Source of the DNA: Propionibacterium sp. oral taxon 192 str. F0372
GTDB lineage: Bacteria > Actinomycetota > Actinomycetes > Propionibacteriales > Propionibacteriaceae
Direction: 5' to 3'
Length of the DNA: 64,000 nucleotides
NCBI RefSeq assembly: GCF_000413315.1
Contig: NZ_KE340297.1
Span: 1,554,430 to 1,618,429 of the forward strand
Position numbers and translations under genes: made by a program. The notes beneath the pieces are model-generated. The model was not told the DNA's origin. It worked only from the letters and a program-made list of their open reading frames with translations, and ran no database searches. Position 1 is the first letter of the stretch. Every line of letters starts with the position of its first letter. Below, in pieces: positions 9,259 to 17,559 of the stretch.

Positions 9259-9957
9259 TCAGTCCTGTTGCGAGGATTGCAACTCCAGACTCATCGTGCA
9301 GTGCCCAGGGGCAGCGAAGGGTAATAACTGCGTGTCGGCTTGGTGGTTCCATTCCTCCATGGCTCCCGCGATCAGGGATCTGTGCATCGCACACACCATG
9401 TCTGGGTCTTGTCTGGCCTCCTCCACCAGGGGACAGGTGTGCAGCAGGACCGAGGTCCTGTCCTCCGACACCTCGGGAGAAAAACCCATCGAGGCCAACA
9501 AATCGACGAGATGCTGGAGCAGGTCATCCTGATCATCGGGCAGTGTGGAAATCAGCGCGCGGGCCCACAAGGAACCTAGTTGTCGCGCCATTTGCGGATC
9601 ACGGGTCAGCACGCACTGCTGGGCCAGTGCTTGGGCTAGGGCTCGGTGGTCGATGTCCGATGGGGCGGTGAGTTTCGTGCGTCCCAGTGGGCTGATCGAA
9701 TAACGCAGTGCGGGACGACCTCGGCCCCGGGGCGGTTCGGGTTCGCAATCGATATAACCCTCGGACGCTAGCTCCTCCAGGTGAACCCGAGAAGTGTTCG
9801 GGTGCCCGCCCACGGTTGCGGCGATCTGTACTACGGTCGCCGGGCGATTGAAGCTGTTGACCGCCCGCAACACGCGCATCCTGGCGGGAGTGAGCTCTAC
9901 CGCGGTCGCGGCAGAGGGGTAGGGACCGAGTGGGATCGTGTTGCTGTTCACGCACAT
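9259..9957 (-). CDS. Winged-helix regulator with SufR-like cysteine pattern (COG2345 type)
   Basis: A 232-aa transcription factor. The N-terminal winged helix (about 22-95) includes VQIAATVGGHPNTSRVHLEELASEGYI and GRGRPALRYSIS. The C-terminal half carries cysteines in HTCPLVEEARQDPDMVCAMH and APGHCTM, spaced like the Fe-S ligands of SufR-type regulators, with one of the usual cysteines not obvious. It is divergent from the DUF2249/nirK genes across a 51-bp gap, so it probably controls them in response to NO or iron-sulfur state. The ligand is inferred from the family pattern. Confidence 0.8.
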   Translation of the reverse strand: MCVNSNTIPLGPYPSAATAVELTPARMRVLRAVNSFNRPATVVQIAATVGGHPNTSRVHLEELASEGYIDCEPEPPRGRGRPALRYSISPLGRTKLTAPSDIDHRALAQALAQQCVLTRDPQMARQLGSLWARALISTLPDDQDDLLQHLVDLLASMGFSPEVSEDRTSVLLHTCPLVEEARQDPDMVCAMHRSLIAGAMEEWNHQADTQLLPFAAPGHCTMSLELQSSQQD

Positions 9958-10008
9958 AGCATATTAAATTCTTCCATACCGTGAGTTGATAAATCTTTAG
10001 GAGACCCT
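9958..10008. promoter_or_regulatory. Divergent regulator/nirK-cluster control region
   Basis: A 51-bp AT-rich gap holds the start regions of both divergent genes. It contains ATATTAAAT and a TTGAT half-site (9985-9989) of the kind used by FNR/DNR-type proteins, but the matching ATCAA half is absent, so no site is assigned. A TTTAGGAGA ribosome site precedes the GTG of the DUF2249 gene. Confidence 0.4.
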
Positions 10009-10302
10009 GTGAGCAACGAACTTCCCATCACCGAGGCATCTCATTCCTGCGGCTGCGGACACCATGACGAGGGTCTTCCCACCCTTGACGCCCGCGTCAT
10101 CCCCCATGCCATTCGCCATGGTGCCATCATTGGTGCCTTCCAACAGATTGCCCCGGGTGCAGCCATGGTGCTGGTCGCCCCGCACGACCCGTTGCCCCTA
10201 CTCGCCCAGCTGCAGGAGCTATTCGGTGACCAGATCCAGTTCGACTATCTCGATCGTGCCCCCGAAGCCGTGAAGATCAAGTTCACAAAGATCGCAGCCT
10301 GA
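10009..10302 (+). CDS. DUF2249 domain protein
   Basis: A 97-aa cytoplasmic protein of the DUF2249 family, small proteins often found beside nitrite and nitric oxide metabolism genes in actinobacteria. The N-terminus has a compact Cys/His cluster (CGCGHH, residues 14-19) that could bind a metal or haem. The core LDARVIPHAIRHGAIIGAFQQIAPG and the C-terminal strand are typical of the family. GTG start with an AGGAG site. It lies 1 bp before the membrane-protein gene. The biochemical role is not established. Confidence 0.85.
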   Translation: MSNELPITEASHSCGCGHHDEGLPTLDARVIPHAIRHGAIIGAFQQIAPGAAMVLVAPHDPLPLLAQLQELFGDQIQFDYLDRAPEAVKIKFTKIAA

Positions 10303-10303
10303 G

Positions 10304-11434
10304 GTGGTCGTGCTCAGCAGCAGCACGAGCACAAGGCGTGTCGCATTCTCACCGGCTCCTAGACCCGCGAAGGGACGCATCGCGCTCCTGATGCTCGGAG
10401 GGCTCTGCCTCCTGTCCGGATTGGATGCGGCATTGCTGCTGCTGGGTGTTTGGGCACCTGTTGGAGCCTCGCACCTGCCCGGGCTGCATGGCATGGTGAT
10501 GACTTTGGGCTTCATGGGGACGGTCATTGCCTTAGAACGGGCTCAGTCCCTCGGCAAGTCGTGGGCCTATATCGCCCCGGCGCTCATCGCGGCTGCATCG
10601 TTGTCACTGGTCGCAGGCATTCCGCAGGTGTTCGGCAAGATGCTGCTCGTCCAGGGGTATGTGGTCTTCACTGCCGTCTATATCGCGTTATGGCGACGCG
10701 CCCCGGTGACCGGGGTCGTCGTGCAAGTGCTGTCCGGGGTGATGGCCCTGTGCGCTGCGATTCTGTGGGTGTCGATCACGGTGGAGAGCCTCATCATCCT
10801 GTTGGCCGCATTCATCGTGCTCACTATCGCTGCCGAACGGGCCGAACTCGCCCAGCTCACCATGGGCCCGAAGGCTTCCCCCCGGCTGTTGGGGCTGTCC
10901 ACAATCCTTGTCGTTGCCGCGCTGCTCACCCTGCTCACCCCGGCGGTGGGGGCCAGAGCGTTCGGGGTCGCCGTTCTCGGTTTCGTCGTCTGGCTGGTCC
11001 GCGATGACGTCGTCGGCAAATTCATCCGTGCTCAAGGGCTGCGACGCTACAACGCGACCGCCCTACTGGCCGGCTACCTATGGCTCGGTGCGGCTGGCCT
11101 GAGCTGGGCCGTCGTCGGACTCCCGACCGTCCAGTGGGCCTATGACATCACCATCCACGGAACCTTCCTCGGCTTCGGGGTGTCCATGATCATGGCCCAT
11201 GCCCCGATCATCTTCCCTGCGGTCCTCGGTCGGCCTCTGCCCTACAAGCCGATCTCATGGCTCCCGTTGTTACTGCTGCACTTGGGCATGGTGCTGCGCG
11301 TGGTTGGTGATTTGAGCGGTATCACCCTGGTCTGGCGTACCGGCTCGGTAGTCAATGTCGTCGCCATGCTCGTCTTCCTCATCGTCTCTGTGATCTTGGT
11401 GGTGACCCATCGTGCAGCTGACAAGCGCTCCTGA
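10304..11434 (+). CDS. NirK-cluster polytopic membrane protein (NnrS-like by inference)
   Basis: A 376-aa protein with roughly ten to eleven hydrophobic segments and a short basic cytoplasmic start. Histidines sit in or next to membrane helices (LPGLHGMVMTLGF, ITIHGTFLGFGVSMIMAHAPIIF), as in NnrS and haem-copper-type membrane proteins. It lies between a DUF2249 gene and the NirK fusion and overlaps the latter by 23 bp, so co-translation is likely. A role in NO handling or electron supply to NirK is inference. GTG start, one base after the previous stop. Confidence 0.75.
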   Translation: MVVLSSSTSTRRVAFSPAPRPAKGRIALLMLGGLCLLSGLDAALLLLGVWAPVGASHLPGLHGMVMTLGFMGTVIALERAQSLGKSWAYIAPALIAAASLSLVAGIPQVFGKMLLVQGYVVFTAVYIALWRRAPVTGVVVQVLSGVMALCAAILWVSITVESLIILLAAFIVLTIAAERAELAQLTMGPKASPRLLGLSTILVVAALLTLLTPAVGARAFGVAVLGFVVWLVRDDVVGKFIRAQGLRRYNATALLAGYLWLGAAGLSWAVVGLPTVQWAYDITIHGTFLGFGVSMIMAHAPIIFPAVLGRPLPYKPISWLPLLLLHLGMVLRVVGDLSGITLVWRTGSVVNVVAMLVFLIVSVILVVTHRAADKRS

Positions 11435-14048
11435 AACTCCTGTGGCGAAACCTAGGCGGGGGCATTGGCCCCTGCGCGACTACCCGTCGATCTTCTGGCT
11501 GGTGGCCGGACTCGGGGTGCTTGCCGGGCAGCGGTACATCGCCGAGGCGACCTGGCTGATGGTCCACCTGGTCATGCTCGGGGCGCTCACCCACGCCATC
11601 ATGGTGTGGTCTCAATATTTCAGTGAGGCCCTGCTCAAGGTGCCTGCCACCGCCAGCGGTCGGCGTGCCCAGTCCGCGAAGATCGCCACGATGATTCTCG
11701 GCGCAGCCTTGGTGCTGGTGGGGTACCCGCAGGGGGCCCGGCCGGTCGTCATCGCGGGCGCGGCGCTGGTGGGTTTCGCCGTGACCTGGCATGCGGCGAC
11801 CATCATCGTGATGATGCGCAGGGCATTGCCCAGCCGGTTCCGGGTCACCATGCACCACTACCTGCTGGCCGCACTTTGCTTGGTGGCAGGGGCCACTTTC
11901 GGCACGCTGTTGGCCGACACCAGTACAGAACCCATGCACGGGCGACTGCTTATGGCCCACACCATGACGAATCTGCTCGGCTGGGTGGGGATGACCGTTG
12001 TCGGAACTCTGATCACTTTCTGGCCGACGTTGCTTCGCACCAAGATGGATCCGCACGCTGACCGTGCAGCGCGCATCGCCTTGCCGGTCTTTGCGACGGC
12101 GCTGGTCATTATCGATGCCGGAGCCCTGAGCGGCCACATGACGGTCGCTGCCGCTGGTCTGGCGGTCTATCTGGCTGGGTTGCTCATCTGGGGCCGGGTG
12201 ATCGTCATCCCATTCCGCGCCAAGCCACCCCGCGAATTCGCCTCGGCCTCGGTGGCCTGTGCCCTGGTGTGGGCCGTAGTCGGGTTGGCCTGGGTCGGTG
12301 TCTTGGTGGTCAGGGCCGGCGATTGGGCCCATGTGAGTGCAGGCTATGGGCTCGTCGCGATGCTGTTTGTCGGGGGATTCGCCGCTCAACTGCTCGTCGG
12401 TGCGCTGTCCTATTTGATTCCCACGGTCGTCGGTGGTGGGCCCTCGGTAGTGCGGGCCTCTCTGTCCTGGTTCAACCGGTGGACTACCGCACGGCTGGTG
12501 ATGGCCAATTCTGCCGTCGTGCTGACGCTGCTCAGTACCGTCCCAAGCGTGCGGATCTTCGCTGCCGGTGTCGCAGGAGGGTGCATGGTCATCTTCCTAT
12601 ACCTCATGTATAAGGGAATTCTCGCTGGAGTGGATGCGAAACGGGTGCTCGCCGCCGGAGGGACTGTCGAAGTCCCTGAACATCCGACGTGGTCTGCTCC
12701 CCAGCTGGTTGCAGCACTCACCGTGCTGGCCCTGGGTATCAGTGCCGGGGTCGGCCTTGATCCGGAGGCAGCTGGGCTCTCCCGGAATACCGATCCTGCG
12801 CGTGGAGGAAGCCAGTACTCGACCGGGCAAACCGTCCGGGTGCAGGTGAAGGCCGTCGCAATGAGCTACGAACCTTCCTCGGTCACCATCAACGCAGGTG
12901 ACCGGTTGATTATCGAACTGGTCAATGAGACTCCGTCGATGGTGCATGATTTGTCGGTGCTGGGACGTACCACCCCGCGCTTGGCGACGGGGGAGACTGC
13001 GGTGCTCGACTTGGGTGTGGTGAACCAATCCACCCAAGGGTATTGCACGGTCACTGGGCATCGGGCAGCCGGGATGGTCTTTGATGTGGTCGTCAACGGA
13101 TCAGTTCCGGGCCAGAGTGGTGGGTACGGTCACGACCACAGTTCTCCCAAGGTGGATTCCACTACTGCCCTGGGAGGGTTCGTCGACCCGGTGCTGCCAC
13201 CGCTTGCCGAGGAGACCATCCATCGGGTCACCATCGACATGACCGAAGCTCCAATGGAGGTCGCGCCTGGGGTGTGGCAGAACCGGTGGATGTTCAACGG
13301 CCACCAGGTGGGTCCGACGCTGCACGGTAGGGTGGGTGATGTCTTCGAGATCACCCTGATCAACTCTGGCACGATGGGACATTCCATCGACTTCCATGCC
13401 TCCGAGATCGCCCCGGACCAGGTGATGCGGACCATCGGGCCCGGAGAACAGCTGACATACACCTTCACCGCGAACCGCGCAGGAATCTGGATGTATCACT
13501 GCGGAACCGCCCCGGTCTCCTCGCACATCGCTGCCGGGATGCACGGCGCGGTGGTCATCGACCCGCCTGGCCTTCCGGGTGTCGACCATGAGTACGTCAT
13601 GGTTCAGTCAGAAATTTTCATGGCTCCTGGTAGCGGTTCGGCACCTGACAGGGCAGCTGAGGTCGACTCGGACAAGGCGATGACCAAGCAGGAGGATTAC
13701 ATTGTCTTCAATGGCATCGCCTTCCAGTACAAGCAGTTCCCGATCAAGGTTCGCGTTGGGGAGCGGGTTAGGTTCTGGGTACTGGACGCCGGACCGAATC
13801 TTCCCTCCAGTTTTCACGTGGTGGGGGCCCAGTGGGACACCGTCTACTTCGAGGGTGGCTACCAGTTGGTCCGGGGGCGTGACGCTTTCGGTAACACTGG
13901 CGGGGGAGCCCAGGCACTGGGGCTCCAGGCTGCCCAAGGCGGTTTCGTCGAGACCGTCTTCACGCAGCCAGGGCACTACACGATGGTGTCGCACATCTTC
14001 GGCGATGCCGAGCGGGGTGCGCTGGGAATCATTGAGGTGACGCAGTGA
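11412..14048 (+). CDS. nirK: Membrane-anchored multidomain copper nitrite reductase
   Basis: An 878-aa fusion. Residues 1 to about 455 are polytopic membrane sequence with ten or more helices. A first cupredoxin-like domain (about 460-570) follows, then a Gly/His linker and a full two-domain NirK (about 590-878). All copper ligands of the classical enzyme can be matched: type 1 site His657, Cys697, His705, Met710; type 2 site His662, His696, His861; catalytic Asp660 and His802. The enzyme would reduce nitrite to NO on the outer membrane face, with the extra cupredoxin as a tethered electron donor. GTG start overlapping the upstream gene. Confidence 0.9.
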   Translation: MQLTSAPETPVAKPRRGHWPLRDYPSIFWLVAGLGVLAGQRYIAEATWLMVHLVMLGALTHAIMVWSQYFSEALLKVPATASGRRAQSAKIATMILGAALVLVGYPQGARPVVIAGAALVGFAVTWHAATIIVMMRRALPSRFRVTMHHYLLAALCLVAGATFGTLLADTSTEPMHGRLLMAHTMTNLLGWVGMTVVGTLITFWPTLLRTKMDPHADRAARIALPVFATALVIIDAGALSGHMTVAAAGLAVYLAGLLIWGRVIVIPFRAKPPREFASASVACALVWAVVGLAWVGVLVVRAGDWAHVSAGYGLVAMLFVGGFAAQLLVGALSYLIPTVVGGGPSVVRASLSWFNRWTTARLVMANSAVVLTLLSTVPSVRIFAAGVAGGCMVIFLYLMYKGILAGVDAKRVLAAGGTVEVPEHPTWSAPQLVAALTVLALGISAGVGLDPEAAGLSRNTDPARGGSQYSTGQTVRVQVKAVAMSYEPSSVTINAGDRLIIELVNETPSMVHDLSVLGRTTPRLATGETAVLDLGVVNQSTQGYCTVTGHRAAGMVFDVVVNGSVPGQSGGYGHDHSSPKVDSTTALGGFVDPVLPPLAEETIHRVTIDMTEAPMEVAPGVWQNRWMFNGHQVGPTLHGRVGDVFEITLINSGTMGHSIDFHASEIAPDQVMRTIGPGEQLTYTFTANRAGIWMYHCGTAPVSSHIAAGMHGAVVIDPPGLPGVDHEYVMVQSEIFMAPGSGSAPDRAAEVDSDKAMTKQEDYIVFNGIAFQYKQFPIKVRVGERVRFWVLDAGPNLPSSFHVVGAQWDTVYFEGGYQLVRGRDAFGNTGGGAQALGLQAAQGGFVETVFTQPGHYTMVSHIFGDAERGALGIIEVTQ

Positions 14049-14398
14049 CCGAGTTCAAGCTCAAACGCATTCAGGAGACACCGGGCGTAGACGACGGGCG
14101 CCGAGTACTGGTCGACCGGTTGTGGCCGCGCGGGATCAGCAAGCAGGCGGCCCGCCTCGACGAGTGGTGCAAGGATGTTGCCCCATCTACGCAACTGCGC
14201 AAGTGGTTCGGCCATGATCCGCAGCGCTTTGCGGAGTTCTCCCACAGGTATCGTGAGGAACTCGCCACGTCCGGCGCCGCGACCGAATTTTCCGCCCGGA
14301 TGGCCGGTTACCAGACGGTGACCCTGCTCATCGCAGCCAGGGATCAACAGCACAACCATGGCTTAGTGCTGCTCGCGGTTCTGCGCGAACTTGCCTGA
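14045..14398 (+). CDS. DUF488 family protein
   Basis: A 117-aa soluble protein with the DUF488 hallmarks VDRLWPRGISK and WCKDVAPSTQLRKWFGHDPQRF. Its function is unknown; members often occur with nitrite and NO genes. Its GTG overlaps the NirK stop by 4 bp (GTGA), which argues for translational coupling and a role in the same pathway. It appears to be the last gene of the nirK operon, since a 260-bp gap with a hairpin follows. Confidence 0.85.
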   Translation: MTEFKLKRIQETPGVDDGRRVLVDRLWPRGISKQAARLDEWCKDVAPSTQLRKWFGHDPQRFAEFSHRYREELATSGAATEFSARMAGYQTVTLLIAARDQQHNHGLVLLAVLRELA

Positions 14399-14462
14399 GC
14401 AGCAGCGGGCTCCTGAGCGGGTGGTGTGTGCGTACTACCCAGGGCTGATAACGCCATCAATC

Positions 14463-14499
14463 ATTTCTTCCATGTGATTGTCAGCCAATCGGAAGAAAT
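14463..14499 (+). terminator. Hairpin between the nirK and nrf operons
   Basis: A 9-bp outer stem (ATTTCTTCC 14463-14471 with GGAAGAAAT 14491-14499) is stacked on a 5-bp inner stem (GATTG/CAATC) with a 4-nt bulge and 5-nt loop. GGCTTTTCGG follows. It could terminate the nirK operon or act in the nrf leader. A TAGTAT element at 14574-14579 is a possible -10 for nrfH. Confidence 0.5.
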
Positions 14500-14661
14500 G
14501 GCTTTTCGGTTAGGTGTCCTGAGAATTTTCTGAGAAATATCGTGGGATTTGTGCCACCGTGGCAGTAGTCCTCTAGTATGAGGTCGTCCGGTGGGGTCTG
14601 GGCCCGGTGTGGTGCTTAGGGCAGCGGGCACTTAGGGTTCATCGATGAGGAAGGCGGCGTG

Positions 14662-15156
14662 ATGCGTTTCATCAGGCACTTGTGGCGCGACTTCGCCAAT
14701 GCCTTCACTGGATGGATGGGGATTGCACTAGCTGCCCTGCTTGGCGTGCTCCTGGGAGTGGGCATCTACACGATGTTCTACTCGGGGGTCATCAGCTACT
14801 TGGACGACGATCCGGCCGTCTGCGCGAGCTGTCACGCCATGAACGAGGAATACGAGGCCTGGCAGAGGGGAAGTCACCACGACGTGGCCACCTGCAACGC
14901 TTGCCATGCCCCGCACGACAACCTCGTGTACAAATACATCAACAAGGCGGACAACGGGTTTTGGCACTCGCTAAAGTTCACCTTCCAGAACTATCCGGAG
15001 AACATCCAGATCCGCGATCATAACCGCGCGATCACCGAGGCAGCTTGCCTTTACTGCCATGGCAACTTCGTTGACCAGGCCGCTAATAGTTCAGTTCACA
15101 AGGGCGAGACGATGTCGTGCATCCATTGCCACGACGGCGTCGGGCACAAGAGGTGA
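14662..15156 (+). CDS. nrfH: NrfH, cytochrome c nitrite reductase small subunit
   Basis: A membrane-anchored tetrahaem quinol dehydrogenase of the NapC/NirT family that passes electrons from menaquinol to NrfA. One N-terminal membrane helix (about 18-40) is followed by four CXXCH haem motifs (Cys54, Cys78, Cys129, Cys153). At 164 aa it has the usual NrfH size. ATG 14662 is chosen after GAGGAAGG; a GTG directly before it (14659) is an equal alternative. It lies 6 bp upstream of nrfA, forming the standard NrfHA complex on the outer face of the membrane. Confidence 0.95.
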   Translation: MRFIRHLWRDFANAFTGWMGIALAALLGVLLGVGIYTMFYSGVISYLDDDPAVCASCHAMNEEYEAWQRGSHHDVATCNACHAPHDNLVYKYINKADNGFWHSLKFTFQNYPENIQIRDHNRAITEAACLYCHGNFVDQAANSSVHKGETMSCIHCHDGVGHKR

Positions 15157-15162
15157 TGTGAG

Positions 15163-16626
15163 ATGAGTGACGACAACGTTTCCGCTGAACAGCCGACGAC
15201 GTGGACGGGCCCACGCAAGAAGTGGGTTCCCGTGGTTGTGCTGGTTGCAGTCGCCGTGGCCTCGGTCGCCCTGACCTGGCTGCTGACGACGATCTTCGAC
15301 CACAAGCAGGAGTCGAAGGCTCCGTTCACCCAAGTAACAGAGCTCAACGACACCACCTACGACCCTGCGGTCTGGGGCCAGAACTTCCCGATCCAGTACG
15401 AGGGCTACAAGGCGACGATCAAGGACACCGATGGTGACTTCATCAAGGTGGAGCCTACAACCGAGGATCCTCGCGAATACCACACCCTCTCGCGCATCGA
15501 CATGGAGACCCGCGCCCAACACATGTGGCGTGGCTATGCCTTTGCCGTCGACTACACCGAGCCGCGCGGTCACGAATGGGCATTGCTTGACCAGATGTAC
15601 ACCAAGCGCACCGATGAACAGTTCAAACAGCCTGGCACCTGCCTGAACTGTCACGCATCCATGCCGGAGGTCTACGACAAGCTCGGTAACGGTGACCGCA
15701 AGGCGGGTTTCGATGCCATGAACAAGCTCTCCTACCGAGAGGCCGTCCAGCACGCTTCGTCGTCGATTGCCTGCATAGACTGCCACGATCCCAAGACTAT
15801 GGAGTTGACGATCACTCGTCCCGCTTTCATGGAAGGCATCAAACGGGCGAAAGCAGCTGAGGGCATCCAGGACTTCGATGTCAACCGCGACGCTACCAAC
15901 CAGGAGATGCGTAGCTACGTATGTGCCCAGTGTCACGTCGAGTACTACTTTGCGGGTGAGGGTAAGACCCTGACTTTCCCGTGGAAGAACGGTCTGACCG
16001 TTTATGACGCGATGGCCTATTACGACGAGGTCGGCTGGACTGATTTCGAGCACGCCGAGTCCAAGGCCCCGGTACTCAAGGCGCAACACCCAGATTTCGA
16101 GACCTGGTCCCAAAGCATCCACGCACAGAATGGAGTCACTTGTGCGGACTGCCATATGGCCTACAACCGTGAGGGAGCCGCAAAGACTTCTAACCACCAG
16201 ATCATGAGCCCGATGGCTTCTGAGGAAGCGATTAACTCTTCCTGCCTCACCTGCCATCACTCAACGGCCACCGAGATGAAGGAGCGCGTTGCCGGTATTC
16301 AAGGGCGCTGGCAGGATACCCTGAACGTCAGCTTCACCGCCCTTGATGCTCTGATCAACGACATCACCAAGGCAGAAGCCGATAAGACGGCAACCCCCGA
16401 GCAACTGACCGCGGCCCGCGACTACCAGCGCAAGGCTCAGTTCGTGATCGATTACTCCTTCTCGGAGAACGGTCGTGGCTTCCACGCACCGGCTTACTCG
16501 ATCTCGATCTTGAACCAAGCCACTGACTGGGCCCGGTCGGGACAGTTGGTTCTGCGTGGGGTTGACGTCCAGAATGGTGTACAGCCCGCCATGGCCGAGC
16601 AGCACATGCCGACCGGAGGGCGCTGA
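15163..16626 (+). CDS. nrfA: NrfA, ammonia-forming pentahaem nitrite reductase
   Basis: A 487-aa enzyme that reduces nitrite to ammonium with six electrons supplied by NrfH. An N-terminal signal-anchor (about 21-44) fits membrane attachment in a monoderm. Five haem motifs begin at Cys160, Cys204, Cys254, Cys327 and Cys361. The region CAQCHVEYYF...FPWKNG...KAQHPDFETW matches the NrfA active-site and calcium segment. The first motif, which holds the catalytic haem, is CLNCH rather than the CXXCK of enteric NrfA, so no dedicated NrfEFG-type lyase is needed; none is seen. It heads the cytochrome-maturation genes that follow. Confidence 0.95.
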   Translation: MSDDNVSAEQPTTWTGPRKKWVPVVVLVAVAVASVALTWLLTTIFDHKQESKAPFTQVTELNDTTYDPAVWGQNFPIQYEGYKATIKDTDGDFIKVEPTTEDPREYHTLSRIDMETRAQHMWRGYAFAVDYTEPRGHEWALLDQMYTKRTDEQFKQPGTCLNCHASMPEVYDKLGNGDRKAGFDAMNKLSYREAVQHASSSIACIDCHDPKTMELTITRPAFMEGIKRAKAAEGIQDFDVNRDATNQEMRSYVCAQCHVEYYFAGEGKTLTFPWKNGLTVYDAMAYYDEVGWTDFEHAESKAPVLKAQHPDFETWSQSIHAQNGVTCADCHMAYNREGAAKTSNHQIMSPMASEEAINSSCLTCHHSTATEMKERVAGIQGRWQDTLNVSFTALDALINDITKAEADKTATPEQLTAARDYQRKAQFVIDYSFSENGRGFHAPAYSISILNQATDWARSGQLVLRGVDVQNGVQPAMAEQHMPTGGR

Positions 16627-16663
16627 TATCGACGGTGACTACATGGGAGTTGGTGAGGAGGCA

Positions 16664-17557
16664 ATGAAGCCGACGTGGGATGACGAGAACCGGAAAGCCC
16701 TCGAAGCCTTTCTCGCCACCGCCCCCGAAGAGTTGAGGGGCTGGGCAAGCGAACAGCTGGCCCAGCCCCCTATTACCGGTCATGATGCCGTCGAGGAGCC
16801 CGATGCAGACGGCTTGGCTGCTGAGTTGGCTGCAGCTATCGACGGGGATGAGGCAGCCGACATTGAGGACCTCCTCCCCGAATACGAGAGGCCTGCATCT
16901 GCCATGCCGGATGCCTCGAGAAAAACGTCTGTGACGCACAAACGCGTGGGGGCCGCAAAAGTAAATCTGGTGCTGGTTGTGCTGTTGTGCGCCGCCGTCG
17001 TGATCATCATTCAGCAGGCCGGTCGTAACGCGAATAACTCCCAGACCCAGATGCCCGCCAACCATCCGTCGGTGAACTCCAGCATCAATCCCTCGGACGT
17101 CGCCCAGATGGACGAGGCCGAGCCAGTAGACAGCCAGCTTGAGGCAGACCTCAAGGCTAAGGCCGAGGCTGACCCGAATGACATCGCCTCCCGCCAGCAA
17201 CTGGGGCAGATGTACCTGAAAGCCACCCTCTACCAGGATGCGATCAGCTGGTTCCAGCAGATCCTGGACATCAGCCCCAGCAATCTCGATGCCCTGCTAG
17301 CCATCGGTGTCGCCGAGTACCAGTCGAATATGTACACCGAGGCAGAGACCCACTGGCGGCGCGCCGCTGAACTGGCCCCCGATGTCGCCGAGCCCTGGTA
17401 TAACCTCGGTTTCCTGTATATGGCGCAGACTCCACCCAACGTCGACCAGGCTAACGAGTGCTGGAACAAGGTGTTGGAGGTCGCCCCCGATTCCGAGATG
17501 GCGGCCGCGGTTCGCAGCCACCAGTCACGGATGAACTCCTCGTCCTCGCCAAGGTAG
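16664..17557 (+). CDS. TPR membrane protein of the nrf/ccs cluster (NrfG/CcmH-like)
   Basis: A 297-aa protein. The start at 16664 follows GGTGAGGAGGC; an in-frame ORF reaching into nrfA is not used. An acidic cytoplasmic N-terminal region (1-95) precedes one membrane helix (about 104-124). The extracellular part carries about three TPR units (DPNDIASRQQLGQMYLKATLYQDAISWFQQILD... to WYNLGFLYMAQ). Such TPR proteins hold apocytochromes or assist haem lyases. Its place between nrfA and ccdA supports a role in NrfA assembly. The specific partner is not known. Confidence 0.82.
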   Translation: MKPTWDDENRKALEAFLATAPEELRGWASEQLAQPPITGHDAVEEPDADGLAAELAAAIDGDEAADIEDLLPEYERPASAMPDASRKTSVTHKRVGAAKVNLVLVVLLCAAVVIIIQQAGRNANNSQTQMPANHPSVNSSINPSDVAQMDEAEPVDSQLEADLKAKAEADPNDIASRQQLGQMYLKATLYQDAISWFQQILDISPSNLDALLAIGVAEYQSNMYTEAETHWRRAAELAPDVAEPWYNLGFLYMAQTPPNVDQANECWNKVLEVAPDSEMAAAVRSHQSRMNSSSSPR

Positions 17558-17559
17558 TC

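Noticed and set aside
9985..9999. FNR/DNR box before the DUF2249 gene
   Set aside because: Only the TTGAT half is present; the ATCAA half is missing, so a site is not claimed.
15091..16260. 389-codon minus-strand ORF across nrfH/nrfA
   Set aside because: Full overlap with the haem-motif-bearing nrf genes and no recognisable domain; an antisense shadow.
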